A stretch of 64,000 bases of DNA from Geovibrio thiophilus (GCF_004087915.1 NZ_CP035108.1:620001-684000); one strand, 5' to 3'; counted from the stretch's first letter, positions 51,839-61,742 are shown. Made by a program: numbers and translations. The notes: generated by a model from the sequence alone, not told the origin.

Positions 51839-53121
51839 CCCAGAATGATTTTTTCTTCAGGATAAGCGAGTTTCGATTCTTTCTTTTTCCCTGTCATGGC
51901 GATAAGCATCGCGCTGGGTCCCACCCTGCCTATGAACATGCAGGCGGTAAGGATCAGTTTTTCCGCCGTGCTCGCCTCTGCCGTGAGCCCCAGAGACAGA
52001 CCGACAGTGCCTATGGCGCTGACAACCTCAAAAAGAACTCCGAGAAAGTGACTCTCTCTGAAAAGGAGAATGAGAGCTGAGGCGAAGCACACCACAACGG
52101 AATACAGAAAGATTATAGTAAACGCCTTAAGTATATTTGACGGCGGTATTGTCCGCCCGAAGATTCTCACTCCCGTCTCCCCTTCCACTGCCCTGCGGAC
52201 GGAAACAGCGGCGAGGAATGCCGTTGTCGTTTTGATTCCGCCTCCGGTGGAACCCGGGGAGGCGCCTATGAACATGAGGATTATCATCAGCATGAGGCTG
52301 ACGCTGTGCATGCCCGCAAGATCAACAGTGTTGAAGCCTGCCGTCCTTGCTGTGACGGACTGAAACAGAGAGTCGATCACGCTCATCTGACCGTATTCTG
52401 TGAAATAAAGCAGAACAGCTCCGCCGAGGCTGAGGGACGCGGACATGCTGAGAACGATTTTTGTATGAATGCGGAGCCTTGTCTTCTCTTTGATCTTGCG
52501 CATCAGATCGAATATCACATAAAATCCCAGCCCGCCCGCTGTAATAAGCAGCATAACCACTGTTTTCACCATGCTGCCGGAGTCGGAGAGACTGTTGTCG
52601 AATGTGCTGAAACCAGCGTTGCAGAAGGCGGAAACGGCATGGAATACCGCAGGATAAAGCGCTTCGCCGATTCCGTAACCGTCCGTCACAAACCCTATCC
52701 AGAGGAGGACGACTCCCACAGCTTCACATATGAAGGTGTAGGATACTATGTAGAACAGAACATTTTCGATTTCCCGCAGGCTGTAGCTCTCCGCCAGACG
52801 TGAAGCCATAAGCCTTGTGCCGAAGTCGAGATCTCCTGTGATAAAAAGAAGCAGGGACGAGCTGAGGGTCATTATCCCCAGAGCGCCGAGCTGTATCAGT
52901 GTCAGGAGTATGATTTGCCCGAATAAGGTAAAGTCAGAGGTGTTCATAACGGAAAGCCCCGTGACACAAACGGCGGAAGTTGACATAAACAGCGCATCCG
53001 CAGGGCTCAGACCGCCCGAGGCTGTGACAAAGGGTGTCATAAACAGCAGCGCGCCGGCTGCGATAAGCACAAGGAAGGTCAGTATAAGATAGCCCTGAGG
53101 CGAAGGACGGCGTTTCTTCAT
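51835..53121 (-). CDS. ktrB: KtrB/TrkH-type potassium uptake membrane subunit
   Basis: 428 residues with four pore repeats: SAVCVTGLS, HAVSAFCNAGFS, TARTAGFN and GTVGLS carry the selectivity-filter glycines. Length fits sodium-dependent KtrB. With ktrA it makes a complete uptake system. Confidence 0.93.
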   Translation of the reverse strand: MKKRRPSPQGYLILTFLVLIAAGALLFMTPFVTASGGLSPADALFMSTSAVCVTGLSVMNTSDFTLFGQIILLTLIQLGALGIMTLSSSLLLFITGDLDFGTRLMASRLAESYSLREIENVLFYIVSYTFICEAVGVVLLWIGFVTDGYGIGEALYPAVFHAVSAFCNAGFSTFDNSLSDSGSMVKTVVMLLITAGGLGFYVIFDLMRKIKEKTRLRIHTKIVLSMSASLSLGGAVLLYFTEYGQMSVIDSLFQSVTARTAGFNTVDLAGMHSVSLMLMIILMFIGASPGSTGGGIKTTTAFLAAVSVRRAVEGETGVRIFGRTIPPSNILKAFTIIFLYSVVVCFASALILLFRESHFLGVLFEVVSAIGTVGLSLGLTAEASTAEKLILTACMFIGRVGPSAMLIAMTGKKKESKLAYPEEKIILG

Positions 53122-53179
53122 AGAAATTTATAGCATTTCCGGCATATTTTTTACACTCAATTTTTCTTTATGCTTCCAG

Positions 53180-53193
53180 ACTGTTATAACAGT
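53180..53193. promoter_or_regulatory. 14-bp perfect palindrome between ktrB and typA
   Basis: ACTGTTATAACAGT lies in the 233-base divergent gap. It could be an operator for either gene; nothing more specific is visible in the AT-rich rest. Confidence 0.4.
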
Positions 53194-53354
53194 ACGACAC
53201 AAATATTTCTTTTAAAACAAAACACGGCTATTTACATTTTCAAATATTTTCAGTAGAAGATAGAGCCTTCAATTTCGGCTGATTGCGTTAGTAACCCCCG
53301 TCAGGGGAAGATATGAAATCATGAAACATAAAATAAATTCAGGAAAAATCCCGC

Positions 53355-55190
53355 ATGGCAAAAGCATTTAACCAGAAACTCAGGAATATTGCGATCATAG
53401 CGCACGTTGACCACGGCAAAACAACCCTTGTGGATGCCCTTTTCAAACAGGCAGGCGTTTTCAGGGAAAATCAGGCGGTGGACGACCGCCTCATGGACAA
53501 TATGGATCTTGAGCGTGAACGCGGAATCACCATTGCCGCTAAAAACTGCTCCGTAACTTACAGCGGCGTTAAGATCAACATCCTTGACACACCCGGACAC
53601 GCCGATTTCGGCGGTGAGGTGGAAAGGGCACTTTCCATGGTGGACGGCGTTATCCTCCTTGTGGATGCTTCCGAAGGTCCGCTGCCCCAGACACGCTTTG
53701 TTCTGGGCAAGGCATTTGAGGCAGGGCACAAGGTCATAGTGGTAATTAACAAAATAGACCGTCAGGACGCCAGACCGGATGAGGTGCTCAACGAGGTTTA
53801 CGACCTTTTCATAGATCTCGGCGCTGATGACGACCAGATAGAATTTCCCCTGTACTATGCTATAGGCAGGGACGGAATATGTCAGACAACGCTTGAGGAA
53901 AGAGGAACGGACATGCGTCCGCTCTTCGAGGCTATTGTAAACCACATCACTCCGCCCGCCTATGACGATGCGGAACCCTTTCAGATGCTGGTGAGCGACC
54001 TCAGCTACTCCGATTATCTCGGAAGGCTTGCCGTGGGCAAGGTTATCAACGGTTCCGCTCACACGAACGAGACCCTTGTGTGCATAAACGAGAAAAACGA
54101 GCAGGTTCCCCTTCGTGTAAGCAAAGTGCAGACATATGAAGGAACAGGCATGAGGGATGTGGAAAGAGCCGAGCCCGGCGACATTATCATCCTCTCCGGT
54201 ATAGAAAACGTCATGATAGGCGACACTGTCTGCACCAAAGAAGCTCCCAAGGCGCTGAAAAGGATCAAGATAGACGAACCTACGGTATCAATGAAATTCT
54301 CCATCAACACCAGCCCGCTTGTGGGTAAGGAGGGCAAGTTTGTTCAGTCCTCCAGAATCCGTGAGCGTCTGTTCAAAGAGGCGATGAAAAACGTTGCCAT
54401 AAGGGTTGAGGAAACCGATTCTCCCGACAGCTTCATAGTTAAGGGCAGAGGCGAGTTCCAGATGGCAATCATAGTCGAGACCATGCGCCGTGAAGGGTTT
54501 GAGCTCTGCATCGGACGTCCCGAGGTTATCACTAAAACCATAGACGGCGAGTTCTGCGAGCCGATCGAACATCTTTTTATCGACTGCGACGGAGCCTTTG
54601 TAGGTGTTGTAACCGAAAAGCTCTCACTGAGAAAGGGCAGGCTGACCAACCTTGTCAACAACGGAACGGGCAGGGCGAGACTTGAGTTCTCCATCCCCAG
54701 CCGCGGTCTTATAGGCTATCGCGACGAATTCCTGTCGGATACTAAGGGTACAGGGATTATGAACTCTCTGTTTGACGGCTATGAACCCCACAGAGGCGAG
54801 ATAATCTCCCGCTTCACCGGTTCCATAGTTTCAGACCGTGCAGGCAAAGGCGTGGCTTACGGGCTGTTTCACCTTGAGCCCAGAGGCGTGCTTTTTGTCC
54901 GTCCCGGGGAGCCAGTTTATGAGGGGATGATCATAGGCGAATACAACAAGGACAATGATCTTAACGCTAACCCCTGCAAGGAGAAAAAACTCACCAACAT
55001 GCGCGCCTCCGGCAAGGACGACGCGGTAACCCTCACCCCCGTGATGCCCATGACTCTGGAAAAGGCGATCCACTTTATCGCCGAAGACGAGCTTGTGGAA
55101 GTAACACCGCTTTCCGTGCGCCTGAGAAAAAAGATTCTCTCTCAGCAGGAAAGACACACTGACAGATCAAGAAAACTTACATCTAAATAA
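53355..55190 (+). CDS. typA: ribosome-associated GTPase BipA/TypA
   Basis: 611 residues. G1 AHVDHGKTT (16-24), G2 [12 protein letters not shown]3 [14 protein letters not shown] and G4 NKIDR are followed by EF-G-like domains and the C-terminal BipA domain ([12 protein letters not shown]). It acts in 50S assembly and stress adaptation. Confidence 0.96.
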   Translation: MAKAFNQKLRNIAIIAHVDHGKTTLVDALFKQAGVFRENQAVDDRLMDNMDLERERGITIAAKNCSVTYSGVKINILDTPGHADFGGEVERALSMVDGVILLVDASEGPLPQTRFVLGKAFEAGHKVIVVINKIDRQDARPDEVLNEVYDLFIDLGADDDQIEFPLYYAIGRDGICQTTLEERGTDMRPLFEAIVNHITPPAYDDAEPFQMLVSDLSYSDYLGRLAVGKVINGSAHTNETLVCINEKNEQVPLRVSKVQTYEGTGMRDVERAEPGDIIILSGIENVMIGDTVCTKEAPKALKRIKIDEPTVSMKFSINTSPLVGKEGKFVQSSRIRERLFKEAMKNVAIRVEETDSPDSFIVKGRGEFQMAIIVETMRREGFELCIGRPEVITKTIDGEFCEPIEHLFIDCDGAFVGVVTEKLSLRKGRLTNLVNNGTGRARLEFSIPSRGLIGYRDEFLSDTKGTGIMNSLFDGYEPHRGEIISRFTGSIVSDRAGKGVAYGLFHLEPRGVLFVRPGEPVYEGMIIGEYNKDNDLNANPCKEKKLTNMRASGKDDAVTLTPVMPMTLEKAIHFIAEDELVEVTPLSVRLRKKILSQQERHTDRSRKLTSK

Positions 55191-55202
55191 ATCATATGCT
55201 CA

Positions 55203-55240
55203 ATACCCCGCTGCCTGCAAAGGGCGGCGGGTATCTTTTT
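55203..55240 (+). terminator. Rho-independent terminator of typA
   Basis: ATACCCCGCTGCC and GGGCGGCGGGTAT form a GC-rich stem followed by CTTTTT. Confidence 0.85.
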
Positions 55241-55345
55241 CTCTCATATAAAACAGCTAGATATAATTATTGAGATTGCGAAGCCCGCTTTCAGAGGCTA
55301 TTCTTTTATAGCAGCCGTGTTTCATTATTATTTGGGGATATATAT

Positions 55346-57148
55346 ATGAAGGCTTTTCTGCGTTTCGGGATTCTTATTGTCCTCTTCATTGCGGCATTTG
55401 CCGCTCTTTATGTCTCTTATGCGGAAGTGCGCAAAAAGAGTCTTGAAAAGCTCGGAGAGAGACAGATGCTCCTTGCAAAGCAGGCTGTGACGGGGATTGA
55501 GGAGTTCTTCAACAGCTACACAAACATGTTTATGCAGTATGCCCTTGCCCCGGAAATGGTCAATTTCAATAATGAAGGCAAACGCCTGATCCGCACCCTT
55601 TATGTATTCAACAAAAAACAGTTCAGAGCAGTCACCAGATACGATGAAAACGGTATCATTCTTTATACTTTCCCGCAGAGACCCGAACTGGTGGGAACTA
55701 GTATAGCCGATCAGGAGCATGTGAAGCTGATGCTGAAACTGCGGGAACCTCTGCTCAGTGATGTTTTCACCGCCCTTCAAGGGTACCGGACAGTTGCGCT
55801 TAATGTACCTGTTTATGACGGATCGGTTTTCAAGGGTGTTCTGGCGGCTCTGGTTGATTTTGAGTATGTGGCTTCAAAGTATATAGGCAGTATAAGCATC
55901 GGCGAATCGGGCTATGCGTGGATGATCGATAAGGAAGCAAACCTGCTTTTCAGCCCTGCTCACGGGAAAAATCTTATCAATGTCAAATTTGAGGCGGAAA
56001 AATACCCCGACTCACGGGAGCTGGGCGACAAAATGCTCATGGGCGAAACAGGCTTCAGCGAGTACACGTATGACACGACACGCGGCGATAGAGTGGTGCC
56101 GGTGAAAAAACTCGCCGCGTTCATGCCTGTTCATGTGCTGGGCAACTTCTGGTCGCTGGCGGTTGTCATACCGGAGGATGAGGCTTACGACGATCTCTCC
56201 GGTTTTTATAAGAAAATGCTTTTCATAATGGCGGTGATGTTTGCCGCCTTTGCGTTTTACATCAGCGTTGTTTTCAGAATGATGAAGCTTTCCCTCATGA
56301 ACACCGAGCTTGCCCAAAGGGTGGCGGAAGAGGTGGAGAAAAGGAAGGAGCAGGAGAAGATGCTGCTCCAGCAGGCGAAGTTCACCTCAATGGGCGAAAT
56401 GATAAACGCAATCGCACACCAGTGGCGTCAGCCGCTCACAGCCATAGGCTTCGGCATTCAGGAAATGGGGGAAATGGCAAAGGAGAAACACCACACGGAT
56501 GAGCATTTAGACGATTACGTCAGGTTTCTTATGGACATAGTGATGCACATGTCGGAAACCATCGATGATTTCAGAAACTTCTTCCGCCCCGACAAGGACA
56601 GGGTGGAGCTTGACATCAGGCGTACCATGCTGGCTGTTTACCATATAATCGGTTCTCAGTTTGCAGCCGCCGGCATAAAAGTCAGCATCCTGTGCGAGAC
56701 CCCCGGACGGAAGTATGAGATTCACGCGGAAAAGGACATAACCGACGAAGACACTGAGCTTTATACTGTGGAGGGGTTTGAAGGGGAAGCGAAGCAGGTT
56801 TTTCTCAATATTCTCCAGAATGCCCGTGATGCGATAATCCCCAGAACAGAGCTTATAAAAATGAATCAGGGCAGTGTCTCTGTCACGGTTACACCGTACG
56901 GCAGGTATATAGACATTGACTTCATTGATAACGGCGGCGGCATCAAGGCTGAGTTTCTGGACAGGGTGTTCGACCCTTATTTCACGACAAAGGGCGAATC
57001 CGTGGGGCTGGGCATAGGTCTTTTCATGTCCAAAACTATTATTGAGGAGCATATGGGCGGGCTGCTCATGGTGCGCAATATTAAGGAAGGTGCGAAATTC
57101 ACCGTGCGTCTCAACAGAAAATACCCTGATATTACAGGCGGTGAGTAA
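55346..57148 (+). CDS. sensor histidine kinase with periplasmic double-Cache domain
   Basis: 600 residues: helix 6-26, Cache sensor about 30-275 (DENGIILYTFPQRPELVG, IDKEANLLFSPAHGK), helix about 290-312, coiled coil to 345, HisKA with H358 in AIAHQWRQPLT, and HATPase with NILQNARDAI, DNGGGIK and GLGIGLFMSKTIIEEH. No receiver is attached or adjacent. The ligand is unknown. It is a single-gene unit between typA and the helicase. Confidence 0.92.
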   Translation: MKAFLRFGILIVLFIAAFAALYVSYAEVRKKSLEKLGERQMLLAKQAVTGIEEFFNSYTNMFMQYALAPEMVNFNNEGKRLIRTLYVFNKKQFRAVTRYDENGIILYTFPQRPELVGTSIADQEHVKLMLKLREPLLSDVFTALQGYRTVALNVPVYDGSVFKGVLAALVDFEYVASKYIGSISIGESGYAWMIDKEANLLFSPAHGKNLINVKFEAEKYPDSRELGDKMLMGETGFSEYTYDTTRGDRVVPVKKLAAFMPVHVLGNFWSLAVVIPEDEAYDDLSGFYKKMLFIMAVMFAAFAFYISVVFRMMKLSLMNTELAQRVAEEVEKRKEQEKMLLQQAKFTSMGEMINAIAHQWRQPLTAIGFGIQEMGEMAKEKHHTDEHLDDYVRFLMDIVMHMSETIDDFRNFFRPDKDRVELDIRRTMLAVYHIIGSQFAAAGIKVSILCETPGRKYEIHAEKDITDEDTELYTVEGFEGEAKQVFLNILQNARDAIIPRTELIKMNQGSVSVTVTPYGRYIDIDFIDNGGGIKAEFLDRVFDPYFTTKGESVGLGIGLFMSKTIIEEHMGGLLMVRNIKEGAKFTVRLNRKYPDITGGE

Positions 57149-57374
57149 AATTTTTGAGAAAAATAATTGGTTTTGTTTTAATTCAGGTAAATATTACGTT
57201 GCAAATTCTTGAATAATCGTTATTGTGTAATCGACAGGACGGTAGTATAAGAATATCCCCCAGATGATTTCCTTATCCTAGAGTAAGCATCCCCCGCAGT
57301 GATTTGTCTTAAGCATAACAGCGTTAGCCGGTCGGCTGCTTCAAGCGTGCCTGAAAAAATATAGTGAGATAATA

Positions 57375-59204
57375 ATGAACGAAAATGAAACAACAGGCTT
57401 CGAGCATTTTGGGCTCAGCGCTGAAGTAATGCAAGGCATCACCGAATGCGGATTCAAGTCACCCAGCCCCATCCAGCAGCAGACTATCCCCCTTCTTCTT
57501 GAAGGCAGAGACATGATAGGACAGGCGCATACGGGAACAGGAAAAACGGCGGCTTTCGGATTACCGTCCATAAGCAGACTCAAAAAGACAGGCGAAGTTG
57601 AAATGCTTGTCATCACCCCCACAAGGGAACTCGCCATGCAGGTGAGTGACGAACTCTACAGATACGGCAAATATGCCGACATCAACACAACAACTGTATA
57701 CGGCGGTCAGTCATACGCACGCCAGTACGAGCGCCTCAGAAGGGGAACACCCATAGTTGTCGCTACCCCCGGCAGGCTTCTTGACATTCTTTCATCCGGC
57801 AAGGTCAAAAGCTTTGCTCCTTCCATAGTGGTTCTGGATGAAGCTGACGAGATGCTGGACATGGGTTTCCTTGAGGATATTCAGAAGATTTTCACATTCC
57901 TCCCCGAGGACAGACAGACACTTCTCTTCTCCGCCACAATGCCTGATTCCATAAGGAAGCTGGCAGCGAACATTCTCAAGAATCCCGCTCATATCAGCGT
58001 GATGAACAAAGAGAAAACGGTAAAAGACATTGACCAGAGATATTATGTTATCGAAGAACAGGAACGTGATGACGCTATCATCCGTCTCATAGACAGCTTC
58101 GAGCCCACACGCTCAATCATCTTCTGCCGCACCAAAAAAGAGGTGGAGCGCATATGCACCACTCTCATAGGCAGAGGCTATTCCGCAAAGGGTCTCCACG
58201 GTGATATGGAACAGCACCAGAGAGAAGAGGTCATGACCTCCTTCCGTGACGGGCGCATCTATACACTTGTGGCAACAGACGTTGCAGCTAGAGGGCTTGA
58301 TGTTAAAGACGTAACGCACGTTTTCAACTACCACATGCCCTTCGATTCAGAAAGCTACATACACCGTATCGGCAGAACAGGCAGAGCGGGAAGCAAAGGT
58401 ATAGCCGTAACCCTCGTCACTCCGCAGGAGCTCAGAGGACTTAACCGCATTCAGCGCAGCATAGGCGATGTTATGACTCAAAAATTCATTCCCACTCTTT
58501 CAGAAGTAAGAGATGAGAATATAGCCAAGCTTGTGGACAAAGTTGCCGCTTGCGAAATAGACAAAAAAGCAGCAGAAGTGCTTGAAATGCTCACCTCAGA
58601 ACACAGCGAAGTGAATATAGCTCTCAAGCTTGTTTCCATGCTTCTTGACAAGGAAAGCTGCGCAGGTCCCAACCAGATTGGTCTCAGCCCGAAAAGAATC
58701 GAAAGGGTTCTTGAAGACGAAAAACGCGACCGTATGGACAAATCGAAGGGCAGAGGCGGCAACAGACGCTCAGCCGGCGGCTCACGCGACCGTTACAGCC
58801 GTGACAGAAGCGAAAGAAGCGGCGATTCCAGAGGCAGCGGCTACAGCAGAGAGCGTTCATCCTCTGACCGTTTTAACAAGGACAGAAGCGAGCGCCCTGC
58901 CGGAGACAGATTCAGCAAAGACAGAAGCGACCGTCCCGCCGGAGACAGATTCAGCAAAGACAGAAGTGAACGTCCTGCCGGAGACAGATTCAGCAAGGAC
59001 AGAAGCGAACGTCCGGTTGGAGACAGACCTGCCCGTGACAGAAAAGAGGGCGACCGCAGCAGCGGCAGTTTCAGGGATAAACCCCGCTCAGCCGAAGGGC
59101 AGCCACGTTCCGGCGGCTGGAGCAAGTTTGACAAGGAACCCCGCCCCGAAAGGGAAAAAACAGGCGGCGATTCCTTCTGGAAAAAGCGCAATAACGATAA
59201 ATAA
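57375..59204 (+). CDS. deaD: DEAD-box RNA helicase with repetitive arginine-rich tail
   Basis: 609 residues. Q motif GFKSPSPIQQQTIP, Walker A AHTGTGKT (51-58; the usual AQTGTGKT has Q), PTRELAMQ, VLDEADEMLDMGF, SAT, and HRIGRTGRAG are complete. A CsdA-like segment of about 100 residues follows. Residues about 450-609 are a disordered R-D-S-G-rich tail that includes four 13-residue repeats. It unwinds RNA in ribosome assembly or cold adaptation. The 226-base leader upstream (57149-57374) has no ORF and may be regulatory as in other cold-shock helicase genes. Confidence 0.94.
   Translation: MNENETTGFEHFGLSAEVMQGITECGFKSPSPIQQQTIPLLLEGRDMIGQAHTGTGKTAAFGLPSISRLKKTGEVEMLVITPTRELAMQVSDELYRYGKYADINTTTVYGGQSYARQYERLRRGTPIVVATPGRLLDILSSGKVKSFAPSIVVLDEADEMLDMGFLEDIQKIFTFLPEDRQTLLFSATMPDSIRKLAANILKNPAHISVMNKEKTVKDIDQRYYVIEEQERDDAIIRLIDSFEPTRSIIFCRTKKEVERICTTLIGRGYSAKGLHGDMEQHQREEVMTSFRDGRIYTLVATDVAARGLDVKDVTHVFNYHMPFDSESYIHRIGRTGRAGSKGIAVTLVTPQELRGLNRIQRSIGDVMTQKFIPTLSEVRDENIAKLVDKVAACEIDKKAAEVLEMLTSEHSEVNIALKLVSMLLDKESCAGPNQIGLSPKRIERVLEDEKRDRMDKSKGRGGNRRSAGGSRDRYSRDRSERSGDSRGSGYSRERSSSDRFNKDRSERPAGDRFSKDRSDRPAGDRFSKDRSERPAGDRFSKDRSERPVGDRPARDRKEGDRSSGSFRDKPRSAEGQPRSGGWSKFDKEPRPEREKTGGDSFWKKRNNDK
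58866..59021 (+). repeat. four 39-bp in-frame repeats in the helicase tail
   Basis: Units begin at 58866, 58905, 58944 and 58983 and encode DRFSKDRSERPAG with N/S, E/D and A/V variants. They give the tail alternating charge blocks, a pattern linked to RNA binding and phase separation. Copy number could vary between strains. Confidence 0.85.
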
Positions 59205-59215
59205 TAAGAATACAC

Positions 59216-59244
59216 AAGCCTCCCTTTTCGGGAGGCTTTCTGTT
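59216..59244 (+). terminator. Rho-independent terminator of the helicase gene
   Basis: AAGCCTCCC-TTTTC-GGGAGGCTT is a 9-bp stem with a T-rich tail, directly behind the stop codon. Confidence 0.85.
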
Positions 59245-59338
59245 TGTTGACAAAGTCCTTTTTGCTCCATCTCTGCGTCATTCTGAACGTTAGTAAAGAA
59301 TGACCGCAAAAAGAAGCTTATGTTTATCATCAATCTGC

Positions 59339-59365
59339 AACCTCCCCCCGTGGAGGTTTTTTTTG
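59339..59365 (+). terminator. second plus-strand terminator
   Basis: AACCTCC and GGAGGTT form a 7-bp stem with a run of nine T. The 95 bases between the two terminators hold a hairpin GCGTCATTC/GAATGACCGC but no promoter I can support, so this is either a back-up terminator or the end of an unseen short RNA. Confidence 0.7.
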
Positions 59366-59416
59366 TGCTATCCGCCGTTATCTCATGTTAAGCTTGTATA
59401 AAAAGCGGAGGTGCAC

Positions 59417-60634
59417 ATGAGCAGGCACGGCGGATTCTCGGAGGAAAGAACAGAGTCTCTTTTCGGACTTTTTTCCGGATTTATTGACGGCAGAGACGGC
59501 AAAGAGCTTTTCGATACATTCAAACCCAAGCTGGACGGGCTTACCCCGCTTGAAGTTCTTGTTATGGGGGAGCGCCTGCTGAAAGCGGGATATTCCGTGG
59601 AAAACATAAAGAAGCAGGTGGAGAAGGTTTTCAACATCATTATCCCCGCGTTGAAAGAGTACGAATGGACAGAACCTGATAAAGAGAGCGCCGTCTGCTG
59701 GCTCATGGAGGAGAACCGCGCCTTGGCTGCGCATATGGACGGGATGAAGGGCAAAATAAGGGAACTGAGTTCTCTGGAACCCTCCTCTGTGGCTTATTCG
59801 TCTGTATATTCCTCATTGAAAAAGGATTTCCGGCGGCTTGCGGAGTTTGAGCCGCATTATCTTAAAACGGAGAATGTTCTGTTCCCGTTTCTTGAAAAAC
59901 ACCAGTATTTCGAGCAGCCGCTTAAAATTATATGGTCATTGGATGATGACATCCGCACGGTTATAAAAGAGGTCAATTCCGCCCTTGATTCGGCGGACAG
60001 TCTGGGCATAGAGGAGCATGTAATAATCGGCAGACTTTTCATGCTGATGATGCGCATGACGTATAAGGAGAATCTGGTTATCCTCCCCGCTGCCGCAGAG
60101 TGTCTGAGCGGAGCGGAAAACACCCGCATGCTCAGCATGTTCGGAGAGATAGGCTTTGCGTTTGTGGAACCGCCCGCATGCTCCTCCGGTTCTGAGGAAC
60201 AGGCTGAATACACCGGCGGACTGATAAAAATGGGCGAAACCGGAGTGCTCACTGTCAGCCAGCTTGTCAGTATGCTGAACAGTCTCCCCGTTGATATAAC
60301 TTTTGTGGATGAAAACGATCAGGTGAGGTATTTTTCTTCGCCTAAGGAGAGGTTCTTCACCAGAAGCCCCGCGATCATTGGGCGAAAGGTGCAGAACTGT
60401 CACCCGCCGGACAGCATAGACACCGTTAACCGCATAGTGGAATCATTCAGGAGCGGGAGTAAATCAGAGGCGAAATTCTGGATAAACCTGCGGGGCAGGC
60501 TGCTCCTGATCAGTTACTACGCCGTGCGCGATGGGAAGGGACACTACATGGGCACGGTTGAGGCTACACAGGATATTACGGAGATAAAAGAGCTTCAGGG
60601 GGAGCGGCGTTTGCTTGAGTGGGATCAAGATTAA
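59417..60634 (+). CDS. DUF438-type protein with hemerythrin-like and PAS domains
   Basis: 405 residues. The start at 59417 has GGAGG five bases upstream. Residues about 10-75 are the DUF438 helical part, about 75-240 a hemerythrin-like bundle (FEPHYLKTENVLFPFLEKH), and about 280-395 a PAS domain (LPVDITFVDENDQVRYFSSPKER, then GRKVQNCHPPDSIDTVNRIV). The conserved NCHPP segment is typical. Such proteins are thought to sense redox or oxygen; no output domain is present. Confidence 0.85.
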   Translation: MSRHGGFSEERTESLFGLFSGFIDGRDGKELFDTFKPKLDGLTPLEVLVMGERLLKAGYSVENIKKQVEKVFNIIIPALKEYEWTEPDKESAVCWLMEENRALAAHMDGMKGKIRELSSLEPSSVAYSSVYSSLKKDFRRLAEFEPHYLKTENVLFPFLEKHQYFEQPLKIIWSLDDDIRTVIKEVNSALDSADSLGIEEHVIIGRLFMLMMRMTYKENLVILPAAAECLSGAENTRMLSMFGEIGFAFVEPPACSSGSEEQAEYTGGLIKMGETGVLTVSQLVSMLNSLPVDITFVDENDQVRYFSSPKERFFTRSPAIIGRKVQNCHPPDSIDTVNRIVESFRSGSKSEAKFWINLRGRLLLISYYAVRDGKGHYMGTVEATQDITEIKELQGERRLLEWDQD

Positions 60635-60772
60635 CCTGAGACAAATATGTACAATGAAATATGTAAAAATGATTTGACAACTATTTATGAAAAAGACCTT
60701 GAAAATATGTTGCCGATATTGCAGATTAAGTTCTTTGTCTTACCAATAAAGCGGTTAACCAGAGGGATATTG

Positions 60773-61144
60773 ATGCAGTTTAAATTTTTACACAACAACA
60801 TTAACGTATTTGATCTCGGCAAAAGCCTTGAGTTCTACAAAAAAGCCCTCAGTCTGAATGAGGTTCGCAGATATAATCAGGAAGACGGGGATTTTATCCT
60901 TGTTTATCTCGGCGATGGAGTAACCCCCCACCAGCTTGAGCTCACATGGCTGAGAGACAGGGAAGAGCCCTATGATCTCGGCGAAAATGAGGTACACATA
61001 GCCTTCGGAGTGGACGACTTTGAGGCAGCTCACAGGCTTCACACAGAAATGGGCTGCATCTGCTTTGAAAATAAAGCCATGGGCATATATTTTATCGAAG
61101 ACCCTGACGGCTACTGGGTTGAGATTATTCCTAATAAAAAATAG
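60773..61144 (+). CDS. gloA: lactoylglutathione lyase-like (glyoxalase I, VOC) protein
   Basis: 123 residues. H7, E56, H75 and E117 lie where the four metal ligands of GloA are, and GVDDFEAAHRL and EDPDGYWVEIIPN match the family. The ATG at 60773 follows AGAGGG; an in-frame ATG at 60647 would add a tail unlike any glyoxalase. It probably detoxifies methylglyoxal. Confidence 0.82.
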   Translation: MQFKFLHNNINVFDLGKSLEFYKKALSLNEVRRYNQEDGDFILVYLGDGVTPHQLELTWLRDREEPYDLGENEVHIAFGVDDFEAAHRLHTEMGCICFENKAMGIYFIEDPDGYWVEIIPNKK

Positions 61145-61214
61145 CCGGAAGTGTGTAAACACCTCTATGGATAGAGGTGCGCCGTGCGGCGGATCGAGTC
61201 ACTGCGGGGAGGGC

Positions 61215-61742
61215 ACAGCCTGACGCGGCAGCCTCAGGATATACACAGAGATTGCTTCACTCCATGCGGAGTTCGCAATGACGCTGCTGGAAGGCAAGCC
61301 CTGAATTGCGCCGTGCGAAGCGAAGCCGCATTTACTGCGACGCGAGCGTGTGCAAAAATTTCCATGGATGGTAAATTTTTGCTGTAAAGTCAGCACAGCC
61401 TGACGCGGCAGCCTCAGGATATACACAGAGATTGCTTCACTCCATGCGGAGTTTGCAATGACGCTGCTGGAAGGCAAGCCCTGAATTGCGCCGTGCGAAG
61501 CGAAGCCGCATTTACTGCGGCGCGAGCGTGTGCAAAAATTTCCATGGATGGTAAATTTTTGCTGTAAAGTCAGCATATCCTGACGCGGCAGCCTCAGGAT
61601 ATACACAGAGATTGCTTCACTCCATGCGGAGTTCGCAATGACGCTGCTGGAAGGCAAGCCCTGAATTGCGCCGTGCGAAGCGAAGCCGCATTTACTGCGG
61701 CGCGAGCGTGTGCAAAAATTTCCATGGATGGTAAATTTTTGT
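61215..61742 (-). repeat. three tandem copies of a 180-bp structured repeat
   Basis: Copies start at 61215, 61395 and 61575, almost identical (a handful of changes). Read on the minus strand each has hairpin GCAAAAATTT/AAATTTTTGC, ACACGCTCGC, hairpin GCCGCA-GTAAA-TGCGGC, TTCGCTTCGCACGGCGCAA, then GTCATTGCGAAC, GAAGCAATCTCT and CTGCCGCGTCA. A diverged single copy lies at 26378-26567. The 180-base period equals 60 codons, which keeps a spurious 152-codon frame open. The 61145-61214 stretch contains a partial fragment (GCGCCGTGCG, GTCACTGCG). Confidence 0.9.

Noticed and set aside
58630..59250. Long alternative-frame ORF over the helicase tail
   Set aside because: It is a frame shadow of the repetitive tail; the helicase frame is continuous and matches the family.
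59245..59338. Small RNA between the two terminators after the helicase gene
   Set aside because: TTGACA at 59247 has no -10 at a usable distance; the hairpin is better seen as part of a dispersed repeat.
61199..61657. 152-codon minus-strand ORF with 60-residue repeats
   Set aside because: It runs over the 180-bp structured repeat; the frame stays open only because 180 is divisible by three, and it has no ribosome-binding site or protein-like composition.
61215..61742. CRISPR array or satellite with spacers
   Set aside because: The units are 180 bases, adjacent and nearly identical over the full length, with no unique spacers and no cas genes.
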